Origin: Heyndrickxia shackletonii
GTDB lineage: Bacteria; Bacillota; Bacilli; Bacillales; Bacillaceae_C
Length of the DNA stretch: 64,000 nt
Direction: 5' to 3'
Assembly (NCBI RefSeq): GCF_001420715.1
Contig: NZ_LJJC01000004.1
Location: 401,734 to 465,733, forward strand
The notes beneath the pieces are model-generated. The model saw only the letters and a list, made by a program, of their open reading frames with translations, was not told the DNA's origin and did not search any database. A program made the translations under genes and the position numbers. Shown here one piece after another: positions 8,181-16,184 of this stretch. Every line of letters starts with the position of its first letter. Position 1 is the stretch's first letter.

Positions 8181-9392
8181 TTGGGAATATCGATTATAAG
8201 AGAAGAAAAGCTATACCGGAGATTGTTTTTTGCTGGGGTAGTTAATGGAATTGGGGACCGTTTTAGTTCCGTTGCTGTTCTGGCAATGCTTTTGCATATT
8301 ACTGGCTCTGGAATGGCGGTAGGAGTAACATTAGCCATCCGGCTGATACCGTCTCTACTATTTGGACCGATCGGGGGATGGCTTGCGGATCGGTTTTCGC
8401 GAAAAGCGATACTTGTGATAACAGATCTTATTAGAATCGTGTTTGCCCTTTCTTTTTTAATGGTGAATGGAAAAGAGGATCTGTGGATTGTCTATGTTAG
8501 TTCCTTTGTATTAGCCGCTGGTGAAGCAATCTATGCTCCAGCAAGGAAGTCATCTATTCCGGGTCTGGTAAAGAAGGATCAACTCGTCAAAATAAATAGT
8601 TTGGAACAAGTAATGGTTGGTATTGTTTTAATTGGAGGCGCCTTTTCCGGAGGGATTGTTTCCTCTATCTTTGGAGCGAATGTAACATTTTGGTTTAATG
8701 CAGTATCCTTTTTAGGGGCAGCTTTGATTACTTCAACCATTGCTTTTCCTAAGAAAAATAAGGAAGGGAAAGCAAATGAAGCTAAAAAAGGGAACCCTTT
8801 ATCCACTTTTAAAAAGGTTGTGCTTATGTCTGCTCCGATTCAACTTCTTCTTTTTTGTGAAATCATAATTGCTTCTATGAATGGAATAGATAATGTTTTA
8901 ATAAGTGTGTATGCAGTTAAGGAATACCAGCTAGGTGATGTGGGGGTTGGCCTTTTTTATGGAGCGTTGGGAATAGGGCTGATGCTGAGCTTCTCAGCTG
9001 CAAATCGGCTTCGGAAAAATTACCTTTTGACAGGACTAATATGTTTAATGCTTGAAGGTACTTTTCTCTTTTTATTAAGCAGAACTCATTTAATCGTGAT
9101 AGCTTTTCTTATGTTTTGCGGGGCCGCTTTTATGACCGGGATAGGAAATGCATGCTTTGATACTATTCTTATGAAAGAAATACCCGAGGAGCATCAAGGA
9201 ACAATGTTTGGACTGTTAGCGACTATCGGCAACACTTTATTGGGGATATCTATGTTTCTTTCTGGTTTTGTCCTACAATACTTGGCACCAAGATCATTAG
9301 GCATGATTGGGGGCATCGCGTATATTCTAGTTGCCATCTTATTGATGGCTGTTATTTCGACGAAGGCTTTTAAGAGAAGAGGTACCATTTAA
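8181..9392 (+). CDS. MFS transporter, drug/siderophore exporter type
   Basis: About 403 residues. TTG 8181 is favoured because AGAAGGTGAT lies at proper spacing; GTG 8172 and ATG 8175 overlap that site. Around twelve hydrophobic segments; the A-like motif GGWLADRFSRKAILV in the loop between segments 2 and 3 marks the major facilitator superfamily, and overall it resembles the EntS/MFS_3 group that exports small molecules. It probably acts as a proton antiporter in the membrane; substrate unknown. Control by the upstream ArsR-type protein is inferred from the shared palindrome. The stop overlaps the convergent ycgL-like gene by 4 bp. Confidence 0.85.
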   Translation: MGISIIREEKLYRRLFFAGVVNGIGDRFSSVAVLAMLLHITGSGMAVGVTLAIRLIPSLLFGPIGGWLADRFSRKAILVITDLIRIVFALSFLMVNGKEDLWIVYVSSFVLAAGEAIYAPARKSSIPGLVKKDQLVKINSLEQVMVGIVLIGGAFSGGIVSSIFGANVTFWFNAVSFLGAALITSTIAFPKKNKEGKANEAKKGNPLSTFKKVVLMSAPIQLLLFCEIIIASMNGIDNVLISVYAVKEYQLGDVGVGLFYGALGIGLMLSFSAANRLRKNYLLTGLICLMLEGTFLFLLSRTHLIVIAFLMFCGAAFMTGIGNACFDTILMKEIPEEHQGTMFGLLATIGNTLLGISMFLSGFVLQYLAPRSLGMIGGIAYILVAILLMAVISTKAFKRRGTI

Positions 9393-10147
9393 GAGGTACC
9401 TTCTTTTAATGTTTTTCGAAAAAATTGATTCAATTCCTCAGTTATATCCCCTTTTTTAACCGTTATTGTGTTGACATACTCTTCTAAATATAGCAATTCC
9501 GATTTTATATACTCGTTCGTATAGAATAATTCCGCCCGGCTAATATATTCTTTTTCTGCTCGTTTCAGATGTATTAATTGGTTTACTTCCCTTTTGAGTT
9601 TATCATCTGTTAAAAGCTTCGCCACTAAACTTGGGAAATGTACCGTTGGAAAAGTGCCCTCGGCTTCCATCGCTTTACAGGATAGCAATGGACGTAAAAC
9701 ATTTAAATATTGTTTTACTTTAATCCTGTCTTTTTGAAAGATGTTTTTCGCATTCCGTTTTGCCATATTGAGATAATGGAAAAGGCAAGCTTTTGCAGAA
9801 AAAGCTCTATTCGCAAGATTTTTCATCTCGTCATAAAAAGGACTTTCTTTCATATAAATGATGTCCGAATGCAGCCACTCCAATAAAGGGGGATTGGATT
9901 TCTTCAGCAAAAATAGGGCTTTACGCAGATCCCATCCGGATAAATCCAGTGACTTTGTAATAGGGTGCTCAATAACATCTCGTTTCTGATCTATACCTAA
10001 ATACCATTCAAGTGGATGCACATAAATAAAACGGACATCATGATCACTGTTTTCGGATGCGAGCCCCCATGCTCGGCTGCCTGCTTCACATGCAAACAAT
10101 ACTTTTACATGATATTTTGCTTCTATTTCTAAAAGCTGATCCTTCAT
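9389..10147 (-). CDS. YcgL-type nucleotidyltransferase
   Basis: 252 residues, ATG after CGGAGGAAAAA. The N-terminal polymerase-beta-like nucleotidyltransferase motif is clear: GSRAWGLASENSDHDVRFIY, i.e. G-S followed by D-x-D metal ligands. The rest matches the B. subtilis YcgL family, predicted enzymes without a known acceptor. Followed 13 bp upstream by the Rossmann-fold gene on the same strand, so probably co-transcribed with it. Confidence 0.85.
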   Translation of the reverse strand: MKDQLLEIEAKYHVKVLFACEAGSRAWGLASENSDHDVRFIYVHPLEWYLGIDQKRDVIEHPITKSLDLSGWDLRKALFLLKKSNPPLLEWLHSDIIYMKESPFYDEMKNLANRAFSAKACLFHYLNMAKRNAKNIFQKDRIKVKQYLNVLRPLLSCKAMEAEGTFPTVHFPSLVAKLLTDDKLKREVNQLIHLKRAEKEYISRAELFYTNEYIKSELLYLEEYVNTITVKKGDITEELNQFFRKTLKEGTS

Positions 10148-10160
10148 TTTTTCCTCCGAT

Positions 10161-10697
10161 TTAAGGACGTTTTTCCCAAGGCTCTAATACGCCAATCACT
10201 TTAATAGGATGATCTTCCTTTATTGCTGCAACCACTCCTGACGCAATTTCATGGTTGGTTAGCCAGCGTGCTCGATTACCTTCGAGGATAAACCCAAGCT
10301 GTACTTGATGATAAAGACAATTCGCAGGAACTGAAGCAGCCTCTTTTATTTTTTCTAAATTCGAGCTGCTCCCCAAAACATGAAATAAATGAAATTCCAC
10401 CTTAGTTTTTGCAGCTTCCGCCAAAATAATCCTTAAAGCATCTGGAGCAGACGAGTGAATCCACGCAACAATTAATTGAAAAGGACCATGCTGTTGAATA
10501 GTATGTTGGATTTTATTTAAAAGCTGCCTGTCATCATGATAATCGACTGATAAAAATGTTGAATGGGAAGAATCAGAAATACGCTCGTATTTTGAAGGAT
10601 CCCTGCCAATAACCGAAACAAAATATCCTTCCTTTTTCAGAAATAGGGTGACATCTGATAACATTCCGGTTCCGCCGACTACAAGTGCATGTTTCAT
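10161..10697 (-). CDS. Short NAD(P)-binding Rossmann-fold protein
   Basis: 178 residues, ATG after AAAAGGAGG. The N-terminal VVGGTGMLSDVTLFL is a glycine-rich dinucleotide-binding loop; SVIGRD then supplies a basic residue suggesting NADP(H). It lacks a clear YxxxK catalytic pair and is shorter than classical SDRs (~250 residues), so it may bind rather than reduce. Upstream partner of the nucleotidyltransferase gene; divergent from the SCP2-like gene. Function unknown. Confidence 0.75.
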   Translation of the reverse strand: MKHALVVGGTGMLSDVTLFLKKEGYFVSVIGRDPSKYERISDSSHSTFLSVDYHDDRQLLNKIQHTIQQHGPFQLIVAWIHSSAPDALRIILAEAAKTKVEFHLFHVLGSSSNLEKIKEAASVPANCLYHQVQLGFILEGNRARWLTNHEIASGVVAAIKEDHPIKVIGVLEPWEKRP

Positions 10698-10787
10698 TAA
10701 TAAAGCCTCCTTTTCTTTAATAATACTGCAATTATTTGATTATTCAAAATCCGTTATTATATATTAATAGAAAAGGGGGATGTGCAT

Positions 10788-11138
10788 ATGAGTAAACTTA
10801 ATGAGAAAACGGTGAAGGAAATTTGGGAGGAGGTTGAAATTGTATTAAATGCAAACCCTGTCCCATTTCAGGATATGAATATTGTGTATCAATTTGAGTT
10901 GAGCGGAGATGATGGCGGCACGTATCAGTTGGCATTTTCGGGAGGTTCTGCGAAGGTACTTTACGAAGCGGTGGAAGAACCTCAGTGCACATTGAAAATG
11001 AAGGTTTCCGATTTTAGAAAATTTTTACAGGGGAGTATAAACAGCACCACTGCATTTATGATGGGAAAACTGAAGATAGAAGGCAGTATTGGCCAGGCAT
11101 TGAAATTAGATAAGCTTTTGGGGCAATACGAGCTATGA
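10788..11138 (+). CDS. SCP2 sterol-carrier-like domain protein
   Basis: 116 residues from ATG 10788 (AAGGGGGA 7 nt upstream; GTG 10782 is in frame but too close). The whole protein is one SCP2 domain: YQFELSGDDGGTYQLAF, then AKVLYEAVEEPQCTLKMKVSDF and the final hydrophobic helix FMMGKLKIEGSIGQALKLD. These small soluble proteins bind lipids or fatty acyl groups in a hydrophobic tunnel. Physiological role in Bacillus is not established. A hairpin follows. Confidence 0.85.
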   Translation: MSKLNEKTVKEIWEEVEIVLNANPVPFQDMNIVYQFELSGDDGGTYQLAFSGGSAKVLYEAVEEPQCTLKMKVSDFRKFLQGSINSTTAFMMGKLKIEGSIGQALKLDKLLGQYEL

Positions 11139-11157
11139 AAATCTAATGAACGAAGAA

Positions 11158-11194
11158 AAGAGTCCAATCCTATTTTTATATGGAATGGACTCTT
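11158..11194 (+). terminator. Hairpin after the SCP2 gene
   Basis: AAGAGTCCAATCC / GGAATGGACTCTT pairs over 13 positions with two mismatches around an 11-nt loop; the T-run is poor. Confidence 0.6.
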
Positions 11195-11218
11195 GTTTGA
11201 GGATAAGAAAACGTACTC

Positions 11219-11350
11219 TGTCTAACTATGTGCACAGAGGCTAACGGATTTCGTAGTCTGCTTCCTACGATAAGTCAACATCGCTCCTAAAGAACCTCGC
11301 TGTCGCTTCACATCAAATTTCACTCATCCGCACACCGGCTGCTTTCGGCT
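11219..11350. repeat. Dispersed intergenic element, copy 2
   Basis: Diverged partner of 3697-3835: the same order of TGTCTA, GGCTAACGGAT, CTAC.ATAAGTCA and CATCGCTC, then sequence around CTCGCTGTCGCTTCAC. It sits between a terminator and the 3' end of the XRE gene and contains no gene. Confidence 0.5.
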
Positions 11351-11356
11351 CCTTTC

Positions 11357-11764
11357 TTATCTCCTTTCTTCTGTTTTAATAATGGCCGATAACATTTGCG
11401 CGACATATTGCTGATTTTTGTCAGGCAACAGGGTTATTCGGCTAATCAGGCTTTTGAAATTTGGATGCTCTAATAAATATTTGAGTATGCGCTGTGCCTC
11501 AGCATCCTCGTAACGTTCTCTTATGGCCAATTGCGTCGTTTGAGAGCCAGGATCAATCCCAAAAGTTAAATAAAGTATAACTTCATTGGACAGATGAAAA
11601 GTATTTCGAAACTCGGCTAATTCGGAAACGGTTAATTCTTTTTCACCGTTCTCTATTTTAGAAATATCGGGCTGTTGTTTATGTAATCTAGTAGCCATTT
11701 CCTGTTGAGTTAGGCCAAGATTTTCTCTTAATTCCTTAAAACGCTTTGCAAAGGACATGGACAT
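11357..11764 (-). CDS. XRE-family HTH regulator
   Basis: 135 residues. The Cro/C1-type HTH is at residues ~5-60 (RFKELRENLGLTQQEMATRL ... DISKIENGEKELT). The remaining ~70 residues are helical and unassigned; perhaps a dimerisation or ligand region. It is divergent from an unknown gene, and ACTAT/ATAGT inverted repeats lie upstream of both, which suggests autoregulation and joint control of the neighbour. Confidence 0.85.
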   Translation of the reverse strand: MSMSFAKRFKELRENLGLTQQEMATRLHKQQPDISKIENGEKELTVSELAEFRNTFHLSNEVILYLTFGIDPGSQTTQLAIRERYEDAEAQRILKYLLEHPNFKSLISRITLLPDKNQQYVAQMLSAIIKTEERR

Positions 11765-11785
11765 TATTTCACCCGCTACTTTTTT

Positions 11786-11799
11786 ACTATAAAGATAGT
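11786..11799. promoter_or_regulatory. Operator-like inverted repeat before the XRE gene
   Basis: ACTAT-aaag-ATAGT, 22 bp upstream of the XRE start. Its half-site is repeated at 11916-11936. Confidence 0.45.
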
Positions 11800-11915
11800 G
11801 GTTTTTTATGTTGATAAAAGGTAGTATTCGAATACGGAATATTTATTTACATGCTAATTTAGAATACAGTGACTTATTAACTATAAAAATATTTTACCAT
11901 TAATAGTAATAATTA

Positions 11916-11936
11916 ACTATTTACTAGTTAAATAGT
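11916..11936. promoter_or_regulatory. Longer inverted repeat of the same half-site
   Basis: ACTATTTA-ctagt-TAAATAGT is a perfect 8-bp dyad 28 bp upstream of the gene at 11964. It extends the ACTAT/ATAGT core found before the XRE gene, consistent with one repressor binding both ends of this AT-rich intergenic region. Confidence 0.5.
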
Positions 11937-11963
11937 AATAAATTGACATGGAAGGAGAATGAA

Positions 11964-12416
11964 ATGGAACAATTAAGTATTCGTTTTCAAGAAATTCTAT
12001 CACATGGTCATTTTATCAAAGGGGACTACTATTTAGTTTGCCACGGTTATAAACAAGCAAACCAAGTAGTGAAAATACAAACGTATTTTTCACTAAGTCA
12101 TGCGCTTCAAAGTACCTCACACCACGACTCCGATTCAACATCCATACTCCATATTACTCCACTTCGGGAATGGACAACTCTAAAAATTCAAGCGATTGTT
12201 AGTGATCGCTACTTAAATTTTTATATGTATATTGATTTGAAGAAAAATAACATTTCCATTGAGGTTTTTCAAGATTCCAATGGGAAAATTTCAAATGCAA
12301 TTGTTGCTAAGATTATTTCCTGTTTCGGTATTAAGCAAGGCAGTAAAGTGCTATATTTCAAGGATTTACATAGAATCAAGACAAGGAATAAACATATCTC
12401 AGATATTTTGAATTGA
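11964..12416 (+). CDS. Hypothetical protein divergent from XRE regulator
   Basis: 150 residues from ATG 11964, with GGAAGGAG 6 nt upstream; an in-frame TTG at 11943 has nothing. No family recognised. The protein is soluble-looking, mixed beta/alpha, with a basic C-terminus (RIKTRNKHIS) and alternating hydrophobic strands (YLNFYMYIDL). The only functional hint is the divergent XRE gene with shared dyads. Confidence 0.6.
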   Translation: MEQLSIRFQEILSHGHFIKGDYYLVCHGYKQANQVVKIQTYFSLSHALQSTSHHDSDSTSILHITPLREWTTLKIQAIVSDRYLNFYMYIDLKKNNISIEVFQDSNGKISNAIVAKIISCFGIKQGSKVLYFKDLHRIKTRNKHISDILN

Positions 12417-12423
12417 AACAGAT

Positions 12424-12564
12424 TTGAAATTGGTGAGCTTTGTGGTGTCGAAGGTGTTTGCCAATATGGATGCCTATATTATAAAAGCAGAAGATTTTAA
12501 TGGCATTGAAACCCGCATTTCAAATGGAATGGATGCACTTATTAACTTATTCGACTTCAAATGA
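12424..12564 (+). pseudogene. Possible 46-codon remnant after the hypothetical gene
   Basis: From TTG 12424 a 46-codon frame reads LKLVSFVVSKVFANMDAYII ... INLFDFK with normal-looking codon use but no ribosome binding site. It begins 7 bp after the previous stop and could be the tail of a decayed gene. The remaining interval 12565-12683 shows no feature. Confidence 0.25.
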
Positions 12565-12683
12565 TAGTAAATTTATATTTTCATCTATCAATTCCGACAA
12601 CGTTTTATTTTTATAGGAACTAAAATAGAAATACAAGCGTTTGATACACCTGGTGAATAATCACTTATTAGGGGTGCTAATCC

Positions 12684-12797
12684 GTGAATAGAGATGATGG
12701 AAACTTTTTTGCAGGCATGTGTTGGGCTGTTTTATTAAGCGTACCATTGTGGCTTTCCTTTTTCGGCTGGTTAAAAGTGATTACCCAATTTTTATAA
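12684..12797 (+). CDS. Small membrane protein, 37 residues
   Basis: GTG start with AGGGGTG 7 nt upstream. The peptide has a short polar N-terminus (MNRDDGNFF) and then one hydrophobic helix (GMCWAVLLSVPLWLSFFGWL) and a short tail. A clear terminator follows directly. Size, topology, binding site and terminator together support a real single-pass small protein; no family recognised. Confidence 0.55.
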   Translation: MNRDDGNFFAGMCWAVLLSVPLWLSFFGWLKVITQFL

Positions 12798-12799
12798 AT

Positions 12800-12831
12800 G
12801 GAACGGACTATTTGTTCCGTTTCTTTTTTTG
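12800..12831 (+). terminator. Terminator of the 37-residue gene
   Basis: GAACGGA / TCCGTTTC with one bulge, loop CTATTTGT, followed by TTTTTTT. Confidence 0.7.
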
Positions 12832-12942
12832 TACTCTTCTTGATAAATTCCGTAATATTCACCAAAACATTTTTGTAACACCTATAATTAAGGGAGTCCC
12901 TTTTAATAAAATGAAAATGATTATCCTTTCTTTGACTGCAAA

Positions 12943-13032
12943 TTAAAGAGAGTTGATATAAATAATTCCTGTAATAACGGCAAGAGAAACAAGAATTATA
13001 GTGTAAGAATAGTTCTTCAGCATCTTCCTCAT
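12943..13032 (-). CDS. Small membrane protein, 29 residues
   Basis: ATG start preceded by TGGAGGGCTTGTC, a strong ribosome binding site at 6-nt spacing. The product begins MRKMLKNYSY and continues with a hydrophobic run TIILVSLAVITGIIYI. A positively charged N-terminus followed by one membrane helix is typical of tiny regulatory membrane peptides. No homolog named. Confidence 0.6.
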   Translation of the reverse strand: MRKMLKNYSYTIILVSLAVITGIIYINSL

Positions 13033-13363
13033 GACAAGCCCTCCATTAAAATAAATCGATTTTCAAATACTAGATAGGTTTGATAGATTCTATGCATTTT
13101 TTGAAAAAAGTATTCCAATAGAGTTTTTGTAACTTTAACTATGCAGTTTTTTTGTATACGAAGACTTTGTAAACATCCTATATGGGTAAGAATGTTAGTC
13201 TACAGTAGGATTTATAGCCAATTACGGAAAGATATACCCTATTTGTAAAAATAGGATATAAAATTGAAATATAACTGTAATGTTTAAATGGCCCAAATTG
13301 TCGAAATTTGATGATATAATAACTTTGCTAAAAGAAAAATAAGAGAGTGAAAGAGTCACTCAT
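13033..13363. other. AT-rich upstream region of cwlO, no gene
   Basis: No coding frame is supported. It contains TGTCGAA (13299-13305, a Spo0A-box sequence), TATAAT at 13315-13320 as a possible -10, and the hairpin GAGTGA/TCACTC at 13348-13361. TGTAAC and TGTAAA half-sites occur, but not the 5-nt-spaced pair expected of a full WalR box. Confidence 0.4.
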
Positions 13364-13448
13364 TACATACTTAATAAAAAATAACAGTTAAGAATCTTTA
13401 TCTACATACTTTATAAAAATAATAGTTAAAAATATCTATCTACATACT
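13364..13448. repeat. 38/39-bp direct repeats in the cwlO leader
   Basis: TACATACT-like words recur at 13364, 13403 and 13441, each of the first two followed by a similar AATAAAAA.ATA.AGTTAA stretch. The last copy abuts the GGAGG ribosome binding site of cwlO, so the array lies in the transcript leader. Confidence 0.7.
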
Positions 13449-13466
13449 CTGGAGGAAGAAATAATC

Positions 13467-14744
13467 GTGAAAAGAAAACTTTTAACCCTAAGTGTAGCAT
13501 CCGTTATTAGTGCCGGTACCTTAATTGCTCCGTTATCCAGCAACTTCGCATTTGCCCAATCCATTAAAGAAAAGCAAAAAAACGTTCAATCCAATATTCA
13601 AAAGAAAATGTCTGAAATCTCTAACCTTAGTGCACAGGCAAAAGAGATGGAATCGGAAATGAACGAAATTACCGCTAAAGTAAATGCAACAAACGCGAAA
13701 ATCAAAGATACCACTCAAAAAGTAAATGATACAAAGCAAGAAATAAATGCTTTACAGGTGAAAATTAAGGAAACAAAGCAAAGAATCGCGGAACGTAATA
13801 AAGTTTTACAGGATCGTGCTCGTTCTATTCAGCAAAGCGATGGTTCCGATAGTTATTTAGATGTGCTGCTAAGTTCTCAAAGCTTTGGGGATTTTATTGA
13901 CCGAGCTGTGGCTCTAACCACTTTCGTGAATGCCGATCATAAAATTCTGCAAAAGCAAGAAGCGGATAAAAAAGTTCTTGAGCAGTCAGAAGCAGATTTA
14001 AATAATAAATTGCAGCAAGTTCAGCAAGATTTAGCTAGCCTTGAAGACTTGAAAGCACAATTAAAATATCAAATAGATGATAAAAATAGTATTCTAGCAA
14101 AAATTAAAGAAGAGCAAAAAGCAGCAAAAGGAGAGCTTGGAAATTTACAAGACCAAGCAGCATCACTAGCTGAACAAGAAAAAGCGGCTGAAGCTGAACA
14201 AGAAAAAGAAAGACTGGCATACCAAAGAAAAACATCCAGTTCATCATCCCATTCAAGTAGAATTCACCAATCTTCTGCCAATAGCCAGCCATCTAGTTCT
14301 GGATCTAGTGCACCTTCTGATGGACCAGTTTATCATGGATCAGCAGCAATCGAAGCAGCTATTAGCGCAGGTTCATCCATTGTTGGGCGTTCTCCATACA
14401 ACTGGGGCGGCGGTCGTTCTAGCAGCGATATTGAAAACAGATCATTTGATTGTTCCTCCTTCGTACGTTGGGCATATGCTATGGCAGGTGTGAACTTAGG
14501 AAGCATTACAGGAACATCTACTAATACACTTGTATACCAAGGAAGAGCGGTTAGTGCATCTGAAATGAAGCGTGGAGATCTCCTTTTCTTTGATACGTAT
14601 AAAACTAACGGCCATGTAGGAATTTATTTAGGAAATGGACAATTCCTTGACGATAACAGTTCTAATGGTGTGTCTATTGATTCATTAAGCAATCCTTATT
14701 GGAAAAAAACTTTTAATGGTGTAGTAAGACGTGTAGTAGAGTAA
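13467..14744 (+). CDS. cwlO: Peptidoglycan DL-endopeptidase CwlO (NlpC/P60)
   Basis: 425 residues from GTG after TGGAGGAAGAAATAATC. A Sec signal peptide ends near SNFAFAQS. Residues ~32-260 are coiled coil rich in K/E/Q, then a Ser-rich linker (~265-290), then the NlpC/P60 domain (~300-425). The catalytic Cys is in [10 protein letters not shown] (Cys329) and His in [10 protein letters not shown] (His383). CwlO cleaves the D-Glu-meso-DAP bond during elongation, and in B. subtilis is activated by FtsEX and regulated by WalRK. Architecture and length match; monocistronic with a strong terminator. Confidence 0.92.
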   Translation: MKRKLLTLSVASVISAGTLIAPLSSNFAFAQSIKEKQKNVQSNIQKKMSEISNLSAQAKEMESEMNEITAKVNATNAKIKDTTQKVNDTKQEINALQVKIKETKQRIAERNKVLQDRARSIQQSDGSDSYLDVLLSSQSFGDFIDRAVALTTFVNADHKILQKQEADKKVLEQSEADLNNKLQQVQQDLASLEDLKAQLKYQIDDKNSILAKIKEEQKAAKGELGNLQDQAASLAEQEKAAEAEQEKERLAYQRKTSSSSSHSSRIHQSSANSQPSSSGSSAPSDGPVYHGSAAIEAAISAGSSIVGRSPYNWGGGRSSSDIENRSFDCSSFVRWAYAMAGVNLGSITGTSTNTLVYQGRAVSASEMKRGDLLFFDTYKTNGHVGIYLGNGQFLDDNSSNGVSIDSLSNPYWKKTFNGVVRRVVE

Positions 14745-14754
14745 TAGATAAAGA

Positions 14755-14785
14755 TACCCTCCTAAAATAGTTTAGGAGGGTTTTT
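14755..14785 (+). terminator. Terminator of cwlO
   Basis: ACCCTCCTAAA-atag-TTTAGGAGGGT perfect stem followed by TTTTT. Confidence 0.95.
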
Positions 14786-15302
14786 GTTGTTTATGGAAAT
14801 ATACCAAGAAGAAAGGGTTTATGAAGTAGAGGCTTTTGAAGTTTTACATCAAAATGCTTTAAATGGAATGGAAGTGCTTTCAAAATCTATTTCTACCTCC
14901 TATCTAATTATATTATCCATATGAAAGAAAGAGCAGGAAATGTGACAATATTGGAAGTGATTTTCCTAATAGCTATTAATCAAACGCTTGATTAATAATA
15001 GTGAAAATGCATGGATCAGTAATATGGACCAAAAAATATTGTATAAAAACTGTCGAATATTTTATGTTATTTTTTCTTCAAATAATATGTTTATTCGTGC
15101 TCTTTAAAACATTTTATCAGTAGTCGACAGCTTTTTATAATATTCCCCGGGAAACATGTAAATAAGATGAAATTGTTGACGAAAAAAAGGAATACTAATG
15201 ATGAAATCACTTTTTATACTTGTTAATCTTCATGAATAAGTATGAATTTGGTAATGTTTTCTCGGTGGACGTCAGAGCGATCCGTAGGGAGGTTTGATTC
15301 AT
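14786..15302. other. Gene-poor region before ykoP-like gene
   Basis: A 43-codon frame (14793-14924) has no convincing start signal and overlaps the terminator, so I do not call it. The supported content is the palindrome at 14975-14996 and TGTCGAA at 15051-15057, plus GTCGACAG near 15122. The rest is AT-rich and unexplained. Confidence 0.4.
14975..15057. promoter_or_regulatory. Palindrome plus Spo0A-like box, site 1
   Basis: ATTAATCAA-ACGC-TTGATTAAT (14975-14996) is palindromic apart from its centre. TGTCGAA starts 76 bp after the palindrome's first base. The same pair occurs before galK (15993) and at 29561. Confidence 0.5.
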
Positions 15303-15881
15303 TTGTTTTTTCGATTATCCATTATTTCTTTATGTCATATCATTGATACACTTTTTTTATATGTTAGACGTCTCGAGTATACTTTTACCAGTCAGAATGA
15401 GAAAACGGTCTTTAGGGTGAGGATCACAAAATATAAAGGTAAAAATGTATATTTATCTGATGGGACGTGTATGGCCAAGAATGACTGCTTATTAAAGATT
15501 CACTTGCATAATGTACGGATATTAAAAGAAGTACTTTCATTAAAACATCCATTGCAACGCTCCATGGTAATATACAGAATGGTGGAACAATCCATGCCAT
15601 CGTTGGCGCGGTTTATCGATAATCATCCAAGGTCCAATCAAATTAAAGGAATTATAGGGATTACAATGATTAATAAAGGTGTCACTCATCTTGGATTTGA
15701 AAAGTCATACCCAAGTAGCAGACTATATAGGTTGTTTAAGTTTTCCACTCAATTTCCAATCTATCTATTATCAACAACCTCCATTTCGATGCGTAATATA
15801 AGAAAGCAATGTCCAACCTATTTATTTATGTCTAAAGAAAAGCTGTTTGAAAAATATATAGATACGGGGCATGCCACGTAG
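15303..15881 (+). CDS. YkoP-like protein of unknown function
   Basis: About 192 residues. TTG 15303 lies 10 nt after AGGGAGG; the in-frame TTG at 15294 is only 1 nt away. The sequence resembles Bacillus YkoP-like proteins (VFRVRITKYKGKNVYLSDGT, then KNDCLLKIHLHNVRILKE and IKGIIGITMINKGV). The N-terminus is hydrophobic and may associate with the membrane. In B. subtilis ykoP lies among envelope or glycan genes, but its activity is unknown. A terminator overlaps the stop codon, so it is monocistronic. Confidence 0.65.
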   Translation: MFFRLSIISLCHIIDTLFLYVRRLEYTFTSQNEKTVFRVRITKYKGKNVYLSDGTCMAKNDCLLKIHLHNVRILKEVLSLKHPLQRSMVIYRMVEQSMPSLARFIDNHPRSNQIKGIIGITMINKGVTHLGFEKSYPSSRLYRLFKFSTQFPIYLLSTTSISMRNIRKQCPTYLFMSKEKLFEKYIDTGHAT

Positions 15882-15898
15882 GTTTACGTGGTTTTTTT
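15874..15898 (+). terminator. Terminator overlapping the ykoP-like stop
   Basis: CCACGTA-ggtt-TACGTGG perfect stem then TTTTTTT; the TAG stop uses the end of the left arm. Confidence 0.92.
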
Positions 15899-15992
15899 AT
15901 TATGTTGGAAAGGATAAAATACTTTTTGAAAAATGACTGCGTCTCCTCCCCACATGTAAGAGCATCGACTCTTACTCTTTCGACAAATTGGA

Positions 15993-16076
15993 ATTAATCA
16001 AACGTTTGATGAAAAATATCAAAAATGTTTGTAGGAAGCTCTTTTGATATTGATGTTATTAGAAAATAATGTCGAA
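15993..16076. promoter_or_regulatory. Palindrome plus Spo0A-like box, site 2 (upstream of galK)
   Basis: ATTAATCAAACGTTTGAT, with the inner ATCAAACGTTTGAT perfect, sits at 15993-16010; the central CG is typical of LacI/GalR-family operators. TGTCGAA begins 77 bp downstream at 16070 and its reverse complement TTCGACA is at 15979-15985. GalR encoded at the end of the operon is the obvious candidate ligand for the palindrome. Confidence 0.5.
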
Positions 16077-16093
16077 TATTTTTCAATAAAATT

Positions 16094-16146
16094 TTAGTAA
16101 AAATATTAGTAAAATTATTGAATATTTTTACTAATTGAGATACGAT
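16094..16146 (+). promoter_or_regulatory. galK promoter with 14-bp inverted repeat
   Basis: TTGAAT (16118-16123), 17-bp spacer, TACGAT (16141-16146). A perfect inverted repeat, TTAGTAAAAATATT at 16094-16107 and its complement at 16121-16134, brackets and overlaps the -35. It is well placed for a repressor or DNA loop. Confidence 0.6.
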
Positions 16147-16184
16147 TAATGAAAATAAGATGCTTATTTGGAGGGATACCAATA

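Noticed and set aside
14793-14924. 43-codon ORF after cwlO
   Set aside because: Its only purine-rich upstream sequence is the arm of the cwlO terminator, at poor spacing; no coding evidence.
15993-16014. ATCAAACGTTTGAT as a CcpA cre site
   Set aside because: cre requires TGW...WCA at the ends; these positions do not fit, whereas the sites at 30663 and 33270 do.
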